A stretch of 64,000 nt of DNA, from assembly GCF_027596085.1 (NCBI RefSeq), contig NC_072450.1, forward strand, positions 5,680,736 to 5,744,735, given 5' to 3'. Both the position numbers and the translations under genes were made by a program. This document shows positions 11,685 to 21,310 of the stretch, in pieces (position 1 is the stretch's first letter; the number at the start of each line of letters is the position of its first letter). Origin of the DNA: Anoplopoma fimbria (lineage: Eukaryota; Chordata; Actinopteri; Perciformes; Anoplopomatidae). Under the pieces are notes generated by a model. The model ran no database searches and was not told the origin of the DNA. It saw only the letters and a list, made by a program, of their open reading frames with translations.

Positions 11685-12708
11685 GAATCATTTTGTGGGA
11701 AGGTTTCTGAAGCTATCACTTATGTTTGCACTTGACGTGAAATGGTATTCAACTTAATTCATTCAGACAGATATTCAGATAAATATAAAATAGATGATGT
11801 GTATAAGAAATGTTTGTAGGCCATTAGATGCAGTCCAATGGACAACATGAAAATATATAACTGATGGCATTTGACTTTATTATACAAAACACATTTATTT
11901 GCAAAATTTGTGATTAGAGGTTCTTCTCTTTGCATTTATGCACCACAGTACACAATAAAGAGCGTTATATTGAATCAAAAATGGTTGTCATATACAATAG
12001 CGATCCCAGCAGCGCACTTGGAGATGCTCTCTGTTCTGCCTCATCCTGTTTTGTAAATGAGAACAAGACAATCCCTTGAAATCTTTGTGCGCACAGAGTT
12101 CCAAGTTGTAAATGAAAAAAAACGGCAGACACAAAAAAAAAGAAAACAGCTTCTGTCACCGTGTGCATACTGGCGAAAGGATGATGAAGAGAGAGGGAGA
12201 GAGAGAGAGAAGAAGAACAAAGCCCCCCCCCTTCACTTCACACACATTATTTAGCCCTGGCATGTTATGAATCTATTACAAATCCTTTTATAGCATGCTC
12301 GAGAAGAATACCCTTGCGTGATAATGCGCTGAAAGGCTATCGCTCTGCAGCAGATGCCCGGTGTCAATGTGGGAGTGCGTCCCTTGACAAGGCTTTTCCG
12401 CAAGCTGGGTTGGTTGACATGGACGTTCGGGGGACAGCCGTGGAATCAGAGCTGTATGGATGCTTCTTCGCTGGCTCTCCCCTCCGGCACTGCTGTAGGG
12501 GTTAAGACAATACCCAAGCAACTTCTCGGAGCGTGCAGGAGAGGGCGAATAAATGTGACTGTGAAGATGCACAAAGAGAAATGTGGAGAGAGACCTGCTG
12601 GGGAAGATGTTTGCCTTTGATAGTGCATTTGATGTCAAATGAATAGTGTGTATTATCCAGGGAATAGAGTTGGAAACCGTCAGATTAAAGAAGTGATAAT
12701 TGCCGGTG
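11685..12708. other. Noncoding, with a GA-rich tract
   Basis: Contains a GA-rich run at 12186-12211 followed by a C-run near 12226. Frames at 12288-12638 on both strands are overlapping shadows without domains. Confidence 0.5.
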
Positions 12709-12900
12709 GTGAAAAGTAACTAAATATATGTATTCAAGTTACTTGAGTTTTCCATGTTATGTTACTCTAATCCTCTACTCCACTTCATCTAAGAGTTGTA
12801 GTTACTTCATATTTATTTTTGTATTAAGGTTTTACATAGAAAACATAATGATTCTTAAAATAAACCAATGGTATTAAAAGTGGTTTACACTTCCTCCACC
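12709..12900. repeat. Degenerate dispersed repeat (GTAACT/ACTCCACT type)
   Basis: The string GAAAAGTAACTAA, later CAAGTTACTTGAG and CTCTACTCCACTTCAT, resembles a common teleost short nonautonomous repeat with the same order of phrases. It is strongly diverged and the boundaries are approximate. Confidence 0.45.
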
Positions 12901-13737
12901 TTGACCAACTTAATTAAAATAATGGTTACATGTTACCTTGGCCTGTTTTATGTTGTTGTCCTTGGCCTGTTTCTTTGTTTGTAGTTGTTGTTTGTATAAT
13001 TCATTGATGCATAGCGTAGTGTAGCTTCTACTGTATTATAGGTACTGTAATCAGGGGGTCCTTGTAAACGAGAGCTTCCTCTCAATGGATTTATTTCCTT
13101 AAATACAGGTTAAATAATAACATTTGTAATTAAAATCCACAAATATAATAAAGATATGAAAGTAGCCATTCCACACTTCCTCCAAAATGCATTTTTCAGA
13201 TTTTATATGGATCATTTAGCTCAAGAAATGGAATATTGTTTTTATGAATATCTAATCTTTTTATTTGTTTAAAAATCCTAAATAATTAAACTTGGTGATA
13301 CATGGTGTTCACTGGACACTGAGGACACTAAATGCATTTTGCTAATGCAGAGTTTTAATTGAAAGTTTTCACTTTGGTATTGTTTTTTTTGTAAAAAGGG
13401 TCTAAATATTTACCACACCACTTCAAGTCAAGTTTAATATGACCGCCACATAACTGTTTGCCTTAAAATATGGTTTAAAAAACAGCCACTGCTCCTCTCC
13501 AATGACAGTGCACAGTTATATTTTATGTAATATCTTCAACAACTAGTTTAAACAGTTGTTGAGAGGGCTCAAGAGTCAGGCCATCATCTCTAAACCACTC
13601 ACCGTCGTTTATTGATCGTCCCAGCTTGCTGTGTCCAGGCTCAGTCAGTTCTTCTGAAATATTGCCGTTTAAACTGAGATTGCTAAAAATTCAGGTTGGC
13701 ATCGCGAGCCTATTTGACATCCGTGTGAAATGGAATT
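12901..13737. other. Noncoding, nothing recognised
   Basis: AT-rich, with poly-T and poly-A runs. There is no domain-bearing frame. Confidence 0.5.
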
Positions 13738-13946
13738 GGTGACGCGTCAGCGGCGACAGCCCGTCAACATCCAGAGCCTTCAGCATCTCGGTAAATCTCG
13801 CCATCTCTGGCACTCTGCCACTTCAGAGCGTTTTAACTACCTCGCCGACCTCTGCCAGCGAAATGGGGAACCAATTCCCCTCTCGCCTGCATCATGATAG
13901 GCTGTCTGCTGGACTCATAAGTTCCTCAAAATGGTCCAGTTCCCCT
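13738..13946 (-). mobile_element. Decayed Rex3 fragment (RT N-terminal region)
   Basis: Read on the minus strand, this GC-richer patch follows the Rex3 copy at 5425-5645. It contains TTTGAGGAACT, then CTGGCAGAGGTCG, GAGGTAGTTAAAA, and CTGAAGGCTCTGGATGTT followed by GGGCTGTC. These are the same phrases in the same order, with many substitutions and small indels. The minus-strand reading starts as HFEEL and soon meets stops. It is an old, internally truncated relic, independent of the copy at 3.9 kb. Confidence 0.75.
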
Positions 13947-15525
13947 GACTCCCCATACCTGGACTACATTTTTTAACATCTCTTTTCAATGGGAGATATT
14001 AATCTGGAAATCATCCTCTTGAGAATTTATTGAGCGAAAAAGAGAAACTTTGTTGTCGAGGAATGAATATATAACCGCAAAGAGAAAAAAAAGGCACGGT
14101 TAGAAAAAAGATCCATTCAAAACCCTCTTTCATCATTTGAACATATTTCACTATTATGAAGTATGAATTAGTTAAATAATAGCATGGCAATTTCATTTAA
14201 TGGCCAATTTCTCATTCTGTGGCCAATTTGGTTATTGAAATCCTAAAAACCTCCAACGCCAAGTAGGTTTGAAAATAATGTCTTTAACAGAGATGTTGAC
14301 ATTTGAGAGATGCTTGTCACTCAACACTGACAATAAATATTTCATTATTGGCCTTTGCAGCTGAGTGTTGAGCAGTTGTCGAAGCAATGGTTTCCAGCAG
14401 GAAAACGGTGGATTGTGGCCTCCACGTCGGGAGTTAGTCACCACCCCAAGCGAGGGACTTTAACTTGGGGTCGCAAGTGAGGATAAAATGGGAGCTTGAG
14501 GCTGGAATCGAACCCATGATGTTGCAGCTCTCCACCCAACTTTTCAGGAATTGATGGACCCTTGGCTTGCTCTCCCCTACAGTCGCAATACACTTGGTTA
14601 ACATTGTGAATTCAAACAAAAACTCCTTATTATGGTTTATGAAAACCATCATAGTCAGGATTGGTTTACCTTTGCTGCCAAGGCGCTCCCTCACTCACTT
14701 TTCCTCACTTTTCAAATGAGTCGTCTAATTGTTGGCCTAAATGTTTTTAAGTCATATTAACATGTTGTGGGTTTTTTGCAACAATCCGTCACATCTTTAA
14801 TTGCAGCTTTAATGTTTATACGTTTTTAATGAATCAATTTGGATCCACATGCTCTAAAAAGCTTAGAATCAAGAAGTTCGTTGGACAAACGACCCATTGG
14901 AGTGATCTACCTGATGATCTAATGAACTAAAGCACAAAGCGAGTCTCTTGCTGGAGGATAAACACTCGCCAGAGACTTTTTACAACCTTGTAAACCTAAG
15001 TTTGTTCTTATTATTGGCCCATCTATAAAACATTAATACACTTATTAACTTTTAATACAACCACTTGCTATTCATAAGTAATTTATTAAAGGTTCCTTAT
15101 AGGAAAGTGGTACCAAACATTAACTTATCTTAGAATGTCAAACAGGGGTGGCATGGTCTGACTGCAGCCTTACCTGAACTCGTTCTAATGAGTTAAAACA
15201 TGTGCCCTGCATACGTGTCATACAGTTATAGACCTGATTGTCGGTTACTTCCTTGCGCATCCCTCTCCTCTTCCTCACCCATTCTCTAAATTCCTTTTTT
15301 TGATTATGTGTCTTGATTTTCAGCGCTCGCTTCAGACAGCGTGCACTCTTCACACTTTAGCTATCCTGTTCATTATCTGCCCACCCACTCCTGTATCGGT
15401 TAGCCAGGGCTTTGCAGAATCACAGAGCCCCGAGGCGGTGCTGCTGATGTGACGAGTTCATGTCAAAAAAGGCAGGAGGGAGAAAAAAACGTTCTGCCAT
15501 AAAAAAAAAATGAAAAAAAATAATA
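13947..15525. other. Noncoding, no gene seen
   Basis: Short frames on both strands show no domains. A GGTTCGATTCC-like box sits on the minus strand near 14504, without a matching A box. Confidence 0.5.
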
Positions 15526-15748
15526 AATCCCACAAAAACCTGCACACTGTTAAAATCTGACAGGTGTGGATAACATGTGAGATAAGTCATCTCAAATAAC
15601 CTGCAGGATATGCTGTAATAACAATAAAAAAATAAAAAAAAAATCCCACAAAAACCTGCACACTGTTAAAATCTGACAGGTGTGGTGTGGATAACATGTG
15701 AGATAAGTCATCTCAAATAACCTGCAGGATATGCTGTAATAACAATAA
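15526..15748. repeat. Two-copy tandem duplication, period about 116 bp
   Basis: The unit beginning AATCCCACAAAAACCTGCAC at 15526 recurs at 15642, and both end in ATGCTGTAATAACAATAA. The copies are nearly identical except that copy 2 has an extra TGTGG (a doubled GTGTGG near 15681) and the A-rich joint differs. A recent duplication mediated by the A-rich flanks fits. Confidence 0.9.
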
Positions 15749-15974
15749 TTAAAAAAAAAGTTGAACTGGTTTCATGCAAAACAATCAAACATTTGCATAT
15801 AATTAAAACTGGGGGAAAAAAAAAAAAAAAGGGTTGATGGACTCACTGTGAACCAGTTCCCACATTGGCTGGGTGAAAAGAGCTGATTCGCCTGCGTATG
15901 TGATGAGGAGAGGGGTGGTGGAGGGGGGGGGGTCTGTGAGTGTGTGATGTGGCAGGCAAGAGACTGAGGAGGAT

Positions 15975-16077
<103 letters not shown>

Positions 16078-16319
16078 AGGTGGAAAGGGGGAGGGGTTTG
16101 GGGTGGTCCAGACAGTCGGTCCTTGTGTAGCTACCTCACACACTCTCAGCCTCTGCGCATCATTTAAGGGGGGAGCCCTGCTGTCGCTTTTTTTTATTTG
16201 CCTCTCTCAATAACGCAACCGCTCCAGCGTTTCCCCCCCCACCCACCCACCATTATTATTTATCATTTATTTATTTTTGTATCTCAATTTTTATTTATTT
16301 TTATTTTTCTTCCCACCGT

Positions 16320-16477
16320 TCAACTTAAACCGGCTCGTTAGATGGGAAATACGGCTCCGCCAGGCGCATTTATTCTCCTCATCCAGAGAGGTGGGGAGCG
16401 TTTGAGGACTAAAGGAAAAAGCAGCAGTGATTCGTGGACGTGCGGCGCACCATGAGAATACTACAACTACCAACAAG
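16320..16477 (+). other. chst1: Candidate chst1 first noncoding exon (5' UTR)
   Basis: The 3' edge is supported by a donor-like CAACAAG|GTATAAAG (exon end 16477). The 5' edge and the transcription start are guesses; no clear TATA box is visible. Vertebrate CHST1 genes carry their coding sequence in one exon preceded by untranslated exons, so an exon here, 1.7 kb upstream of the coding exon, fits. RNA evidence would be needed to confirm it. Confidence 0.3.
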
Positions 16478-17012
16478 GTATAAAGGGAGTTAGTGCTCCA
16501 TCATTTCACTGTGTGCTTCATCAGGTTTTGTTGTAAGGGTTTTAGGTTTTATTTTTGAAACACTGGGGTGAGATGCGTTCATTTGCTCTGTGTTGCGTTT
16601 TGGTTGAGGATGTCTGCATCGCGGAAAAAAAAAAAAATCATCTGAAGCCTGAGCTGTCCCCCGCTGCAGCATAGTGGTGGGCTTTTTATTTTTATTATTT
16701 TTTTTTATTTCCATTTCAAAATGTGTATGGGCAGAAAGCATTGACGCTCTCTGTAAACATAAGTCGTCAGAGTTGCTGACTGTATTTTGTGTTATAAAAC
16801 AAAACCGTCAACCCCATCAGCTCCTCCACACACACAGAGTGGGAGGAGAATGGATTTTATATCTGCTTTCACTAAACAAGTCTGGGTTTTTATTATTTAT
16901 CTCCTCAGGTGTTATTCTTTTTTTACAGTATAGCTTTCATCCATGCTGCTTTGGAATCAGAAGAAATACCCTCTAATGCATCATTTCTTTCTTTTTTTTT
17001 TGGACCTTACAG

Positions 17013-17077
17013 GTCTCCTGCATGGCTTCTGAAATGAAGATGGTGAGACTTTCAAAGCTCCCTGCATCAAGTCCCCG
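17013..17077 (+). other. chst1: Candidate chst1 second noncoding exon (5' UTR)
   Basis: A pyrimidine-rich tract ends in GGACCTTACAG (AG at 17011-17012), a good 3' splice site. Downstream are two donor-like sites: GATG|GTGAGA (exon end 17042) and CCCCG|GTATGTG (exon end 17077). A 30-base or 65-base untranslated exon could therefore lie here between the candidate first exon and the coding exon. Inference from splice signals only. Confidence 0.3.
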
Positions 17078-18192
17078 GTATGTGATGCTGATGTGTTATT
17101 CTTTCACAAACAAATCTCACTGAAACAGGTTTTATATCTAATGTTTTAACTTGCAGCATCATTTCCCCTTCACATGACATTGGCAGTAAAGCTTTAAAGT
17201 ATTGTTTACCTTTTTTTTTCTTGGCCCGGCCTTTTGTTTCCCCTGATGAACAAGTGGAATCCAGCACAATGCTCAGACTCTCCAATCAGGCCAAACAAGG
17301 TCCTTGAATTAGATGCAGACATGATGGAGAAGACAGAGAGCCAGGGTGGATGTATGGGGTTTCACTGCAGTATAGTCTGTAGTATTTCGACTTGAAGTAT
17401 TCTGGGTCCAGAATAATGATTTTATGGATAGCGTTGATACATTTTGTACCCATAAAGCATGCTGCAGACACACAACCAGAGTACCGGAATTAGTATTCAC
17501 AGAAAAGCTATTTTTAAAACATTGGTGCAAAAAAACAATCTTCCTTTCTATTTTTAGTTACTGTATAGAGCCAGTTTATTCTCTCAGACTCCTGTACATG
17601 CTTTCGGCAGTCAGTATCAGCTGATTGAATAGGAACCAAAAGTTAGAGCTCAGAACTCTCCTCTTTATCTATTTTCATTTTCAAAAATTAGGCTGTAGCA
17701 AATGAAGGAGCAACGGGAGACAAATTAAACCATTAAGTCACGGGACTCTGACTCGTGGCGAGCAGCAATCTTTATTAAGGGCTGCTCTCGTTCCTTTTTC
17801 TTATTCAGCATATAGTAAATCTTTCAAACCCGGCCTTCAACGGAGGTGCTAAAGTGAATGAAAATCTTTTGTCCCAAAGAATCATAAATAAATGATAGCC
17901 TTCAAATTCAACCCACTGGTGACTCAGCCTCAATTCTAAAAATCAATCACAATACAAGTGGTCCCAATGTTAATTGGCATATTCAAATGAGATTTTATTG
18001 TAACCTTCTCCTCTCTCCACCACACTGTGTCTAATAGGAGTGTCAAATAGGTGATATCAATCGTCACTTTAGGGCAGGAAGTCGTACTGTCTGGGTAGAA
18101 AAATATAGAAAGATATTCACAGAACTGTAGGACCCTGATAAAATAACAACTACACTTATTTCGAAGAATAAAAATATACTATTTGTTCACAG

Positions 18193-18238
18193 GGAGGAAC
18201 TGGCATTGACCGCTGTGTCTAAATGAAGTGGTTCCGCC
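18193..18238 (+). promoter_or_regulatory. chst1: chst1 leader in coding exon: splice acceptor and start context
   Basis: TTGTTCACAG ends at 18192 and gives a 3' splice site 46 bases before the start codon. An in-frame TGA at 18224-18226 bounds the main frame. The start context CCGCCATGC has G at -3, a good initiation context. A second, out-of-frame ATG lies at 18223. Confidence 0.6.
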
Positions 18239-18399
18239 ATGCAATGTTCCTGGAAGGCAGTGATTCTACTGGCCTTGGCCTCCATCGCCATCCAGTACAC
18301 GGCCATCCGGACCCTCACCTCCAAGCCTTTCCAGCTGTGCCCGTTGCCCAGCCCCCAGAACTGTGGTCTCGGGGGCCAGGAGACCGAACCCCCCTTTGA
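18223..18399 (+). CDS. Overlapping upstream ORF at the chst1 start (58 codons)
   Basis: An ATG 16 bases before the chst1 start opens a different frame that runs through the first 53 chst1 codons to TGA at 18397-18399. Its initiation context is weak: T at -3 and A at +4. If used, it would compete with translation of chst1. The peptide starts MKWFRHAMFLEG and has no recognisable domain. Any role would be regulatory, and none is proven. Confidence 0.3.
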   Translation: MKWFRHAMFLEGSDSTGLGLHRHPVHGHPDPHLQAFPAVPVAQPPELWSRGPGDRTPL

Positions 18400-19525
18400 G
18401 CGTGGAGCGGCAGGCAGTGTAGGCTGCGATGACTACCCTTACTTCACCATAAACGCCACGCGTAAAACGCACATCCTGGTGCTGGCCACCACCCGCAGCG
18501 GCTCCTCCTTCGTCGGCCAGCTGCTCAACCAGCACCAGGAGGTGTTCTACCTGTTTGAGCCCCTTTATCATGTCCAGACCACGCTGATCCCGCGTCTGTC
18601 GCACAGCCGCAACGCTGCCGACCGCCGCGTGATGCTGGGCGCCAGCCGGGACCTCCTGCGCAGCCTGTACGGTTGCGACCTCTATTTCCTGGAGAGCTAT
18701 ATCAAACCGACGCCTACTAACCACACAACGGATAAACTGTTCCGTCGCGGCGCCAGTCGGGCGTTGTGCCAGCAGCCTGTGTGCGATGCCTTCGGTCCCG
18801 CTGACATGAATGTTGAAGAAGGGGACTGCGTGAAGAAATGCGCGTCCCTGAACATGACCTTAGCGACCGAGGCTTGTCGCGAGAAGCGCCACGTGGCAAT
18901 CAAAATCGTCCGGGTGCCGGAGATCGCAGATCTGCGCGCTTTGGTGGAGGACCCGCGGCTGAATATCAAAGTGATTCAACTCGTCAGAGACCCGCGTGGC
19001 ATCCTGTCGTCGCGGATCGAGACCTTCAGGGATACGTATCGCCTGTGGCGTATTTGGAGGGCCACGGGGCGACGGCCCTACAATCTAGACTTGAGTCAGC
19101 TCACGGTTGTCTGTGAAGACTTTCTCAGTTCTGTCTCAACTGGTCTCAACCATCCCTATTGGCTGAAAGGGAAATACATGTTGGTTCGCTATGAGGATTT
19201 GGCCAGGAATCCGCTCCTCAAGACGAAGGAGATCTATGACTACCTGGGGCTGCCTTTGGATAAAAACGTGGAAGACTGGATACATGCAAACACTCGAGGC
19301 AGCAGCGAGCCTTCGGCCAAACATAAGTTCGGTACAGTGAGGGACTCGGCAGCTAATGCCGAGAGTTGGCGCTTGAAACTGTCTTATGACATGGTAGAAT
19401 ACACACAGACTGTTTGTCAGAAAGTACTTCACCAGCTGGGATACAAGGCTGTGAAATCAGTGGAGGAACTGAAAAACATGTCCCTCTCACTGGTGCAGGA
19501 CAAAACTTTTGTACCCTTTTTGTAA
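18239..19525 (+). CDS. chst1: Carbohydrate sulfotransferase 1 (keratan sulfate Gal-6-sulfotransferase)
   Basis: This is a Golgi type II membrane enzyme that transfers sulfate from PAPS to C6 of galactose in keratan sulfate and related sialyl-lactosamine chains. The protein has 428 residues: a short cytosolic N-terminus MQCSWK, one membrane anchor (about 7-23), a variable stem (about 24-75) and the sulfotransferase domain. The 5'-phosphosulfate loop TTRSGSSFVG lies at about 84-93, and the 3'-phosphate-binding stretch VIQLVRDPRG at about 245-254. Other family landmarks are FEPLYHV, RRVMLGASRDLL, KGKYMLVRYEDLARNP and the C-terminal ELKN-S-SLV region. Possible N-glycosylation sites are Asn72, Asn161, Asn205 and Asn413. 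The whole frame is in one exon, as in other vertebrates. Human CHST1 has 411 residues; the extra length here is in the stem. The start is fixed by the conserved MQCSWKAV and by the in-frame stop 15 bases upstream. Nothing is disrupted. Confidence 0.97.
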   Translation: MQCSWKAVILLALASIAIQYTAIRTLTSKPFQLCPLPSPQNCGLGGQETEPPFERGAAGSVGCDDYPYFTINATRKTHILVLATTRSGSSFVGQLLNQHQEVFYLFEPLYHVQTTLIPRLSHSRNAADRRVMLGASRDLLRSLYGCDLYFLESYIKPTPTNHTTDKLFRRGASRALCQQPVCDAFGPADMNVEEGDCVKKCASLNMTLATEACREKRHVAIKIVRVPEIADLRALVEDPRLNIKVIQLVRDPRGILSSRIETFRDTYRLWRIWRATGRRPYNLDLSQLTVVCEDFLSSVSTGLNHPYWLKGKYMLVRYEDLARNPLLKTKEIYDYLGLPLDKNVEDWIHANTRGSSEPSAKHKFGTVRDSAANAESWRLKLSYDMVEYTQTVCQKVLHQLGYKAVKSVEELKNMSLSLVQDKTFVPFL

Positions 19526-20990
19526 CAAAGATAGTTCTCTAATGACTATTTTTGATATATTTATAATTGTTGCCTTATGATTTCCTCCGTGTCGGTTTTT
19601 GGTTTCTGTACTTTTGTTTCTTCAAATTTGCACTAAAGATTTTTGAATGCACCGAGGGAAATGCGGATGATTTCCCCCTTGTTACAGAACAGCACACTTT
19701 AAAACAGTAATCAAATGAGCTAGTTTACAAATGTCTAATTATTTACTTTATCCATCAATAGAACTGATACGAGGCACTGTCTACATGAATTATTTTTCTG
19801 TGTGCAAGCTGTTGTCTCAACAAAAGTAAAACTTTGCCCTTCAAAAACATGGGAGGGGTTTTGGTGAAGCGGACATGTTTCTCTCAGACCTGTGATGGCA
19901 AATTTGGACTGTACAAGCCCTACTGTGCAATAAATAGTGAATGTCGCAGTCAACCTTTACCACTATGGCATTTCTATCCATGTGGGAAGAGAAGAGATAC
20001 TTCTGACAGTTGCCACGCTTGCAATGGATAATTGCAGACAATTATAGGCTCTGAAGTTAAAGGGACATAATCCCACTGGAGGTCGCGAGCATTTCACCAG
20101 AGGATTTACAACCATCTGTGATAGACAAACACACACTAATGAAAGATAATGTCAAAAGTTTTCATTACTGTAGGTGTTTAGAGAATACACCCCAATTTTC
20201 CAAGATTATTACAGCATAAAAAAGAACATGGATGTAGACATAATAGAGGTCCTAAATCAAGTAGACACCGAAGCACTCCGATGAACTGCATTTGTTTTTT
20301 TTTATTTATTACTTTATTTCTTTTTATTTGTTGTCCGTTTATTCTTAATCATTCACAGTGTGAAATGAACATGGCCTTCTGTCTTCAATTAAAAAATGTT
20401 TATGCTACTGTCGTCCATTGATGGTAAGACATTAATTCAACGGTGAAACAGTAAAGGATGTCCTTGTTTTTATGTCGCTAAATAAGCAGGGGGAAGGTAT
20501 TAAAACAGAAAACATCCCCGAACAAAAATAGCACATGCATTCTCCCTCAAGTCCAATAAGAATATCTCTTTTTAACAGTTCATGTTGGATCTATGTTTAT
20601 CCTCATCATGAAAGATTCATAACCTAGGAATATACATCTTTGTAGAACAGGTTGCACTGCATATTCTCCTTTTTTTCACGGATGAGTGGATAGCTTACAC
20701 TTTACAACCACAAGCACATTCACAAAGTATTCCCACATTAGATCACGTATAAAAAGAGCATTACAGTAATGACTCTCCATAATCTGGGACAAATCCTCTG
20801 ATCATTAAAGTAGCGGTTGGCGTGCTGTTTCAACCGAGCAATGTTAAAGGGCGGAGGTCAGGGCTGAAATATAGTGCATCCAAACATTTTCACTTTCACT
20901 TCCAAATAGCCATGCTTGGTCAGCAGCCCGAAGCCTCAAACTATGACGAATTTGTTCCCCTTTAATGTCATTTAAGGACAATTCTCGGAC
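19526..20990 (+). other. chst1: chst1 3' UTR and downstream sequence
   Basis: A candidate polyadenylation signal AATAAA is at 19929-19934, about 400 bases after the stop. The UTR could extend further through the T-rich, ATTTA-containing stretch near 20290-20335. No other gene is seen. Confidence 0.45.
19929..19934 (+). terminator. chst1: Candidate chst1 polyadenylation signal
   Basis: This is the first canonical AATAAA downstream of the chst1 stop codon on the coding strand. Cleavage would be expected 10-30 bases further on. Position-based inference. Confidence 0.4.
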
Positions 20991-20999
20991 GACACGTCA

Positions 21000-21310
21000 A
21001 TATACGCTTGTCATATGCTTAGTGGTTTCAAAATAAACTTCCATTTTCACAGGAAATTAGGTTTAGGCATCAAAACCACTTAGTTATGGTTAGGAAAAGA
21101 TTGTTGTGGACATGAACTTGACTATTGACTCTTCAGATTTACGACTTCCCTGACGAAAAAGTCAACCTTGATTTTTAGTTTACGACTTCACTGACGAAAA
21201 AGTCAACCTTGATTTTTAGTTTCACACGAGACACAAAACCTTGTGAAGTCCTGTGTTTGTTTGACCCGTCCTCTGGCTCGGCTTCGCTGCGTGTCATCTG
21301 CGTATCTTCT
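21000..21310 (-). mobile_element. Piece of fold-back repeat family (inner part plus end)
   Basis: Contains the inner phrase GGTTTAGGCATCAAAACCAC with GGTTAGGAAAAGATTGTTG. A 41-bp tandem duplication follows, then the end phrase AGTCCTGTGTTTGTTTGACC. The same phrases occur together or separately at 31.4, 35.2, 38.0, 52.6, 53.5, 55.6, 59.6 and 61 kb. No coding capacity; class uncertain. Confidence 0.6.
21138..21219. repeat. Two-unit 41-bp tandem repeat
   Basis: ACGACTTC at 21141 and again at 21182 starts two units that differ at one base (TTCCCTG versus TTCACTG). Both end in CCTTGATTTTTAG. Confidence 0.92.

Noticed and set aside
14434..14600. Minus-strand GGTTCGATTCC box suggesting a tRNA gene or SINE head
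   Set aside because: No A box at the right distance, and the expected T-stem does not pair well. Not supported as an RNA gene.
18266..19432. Antisense and alternative frames within chst1
   Set aside because: Shadows of the GC-rich coding exon; the chst1 frame explains the openness. The overlapping uORF at 18223 is kept only because of its start position.
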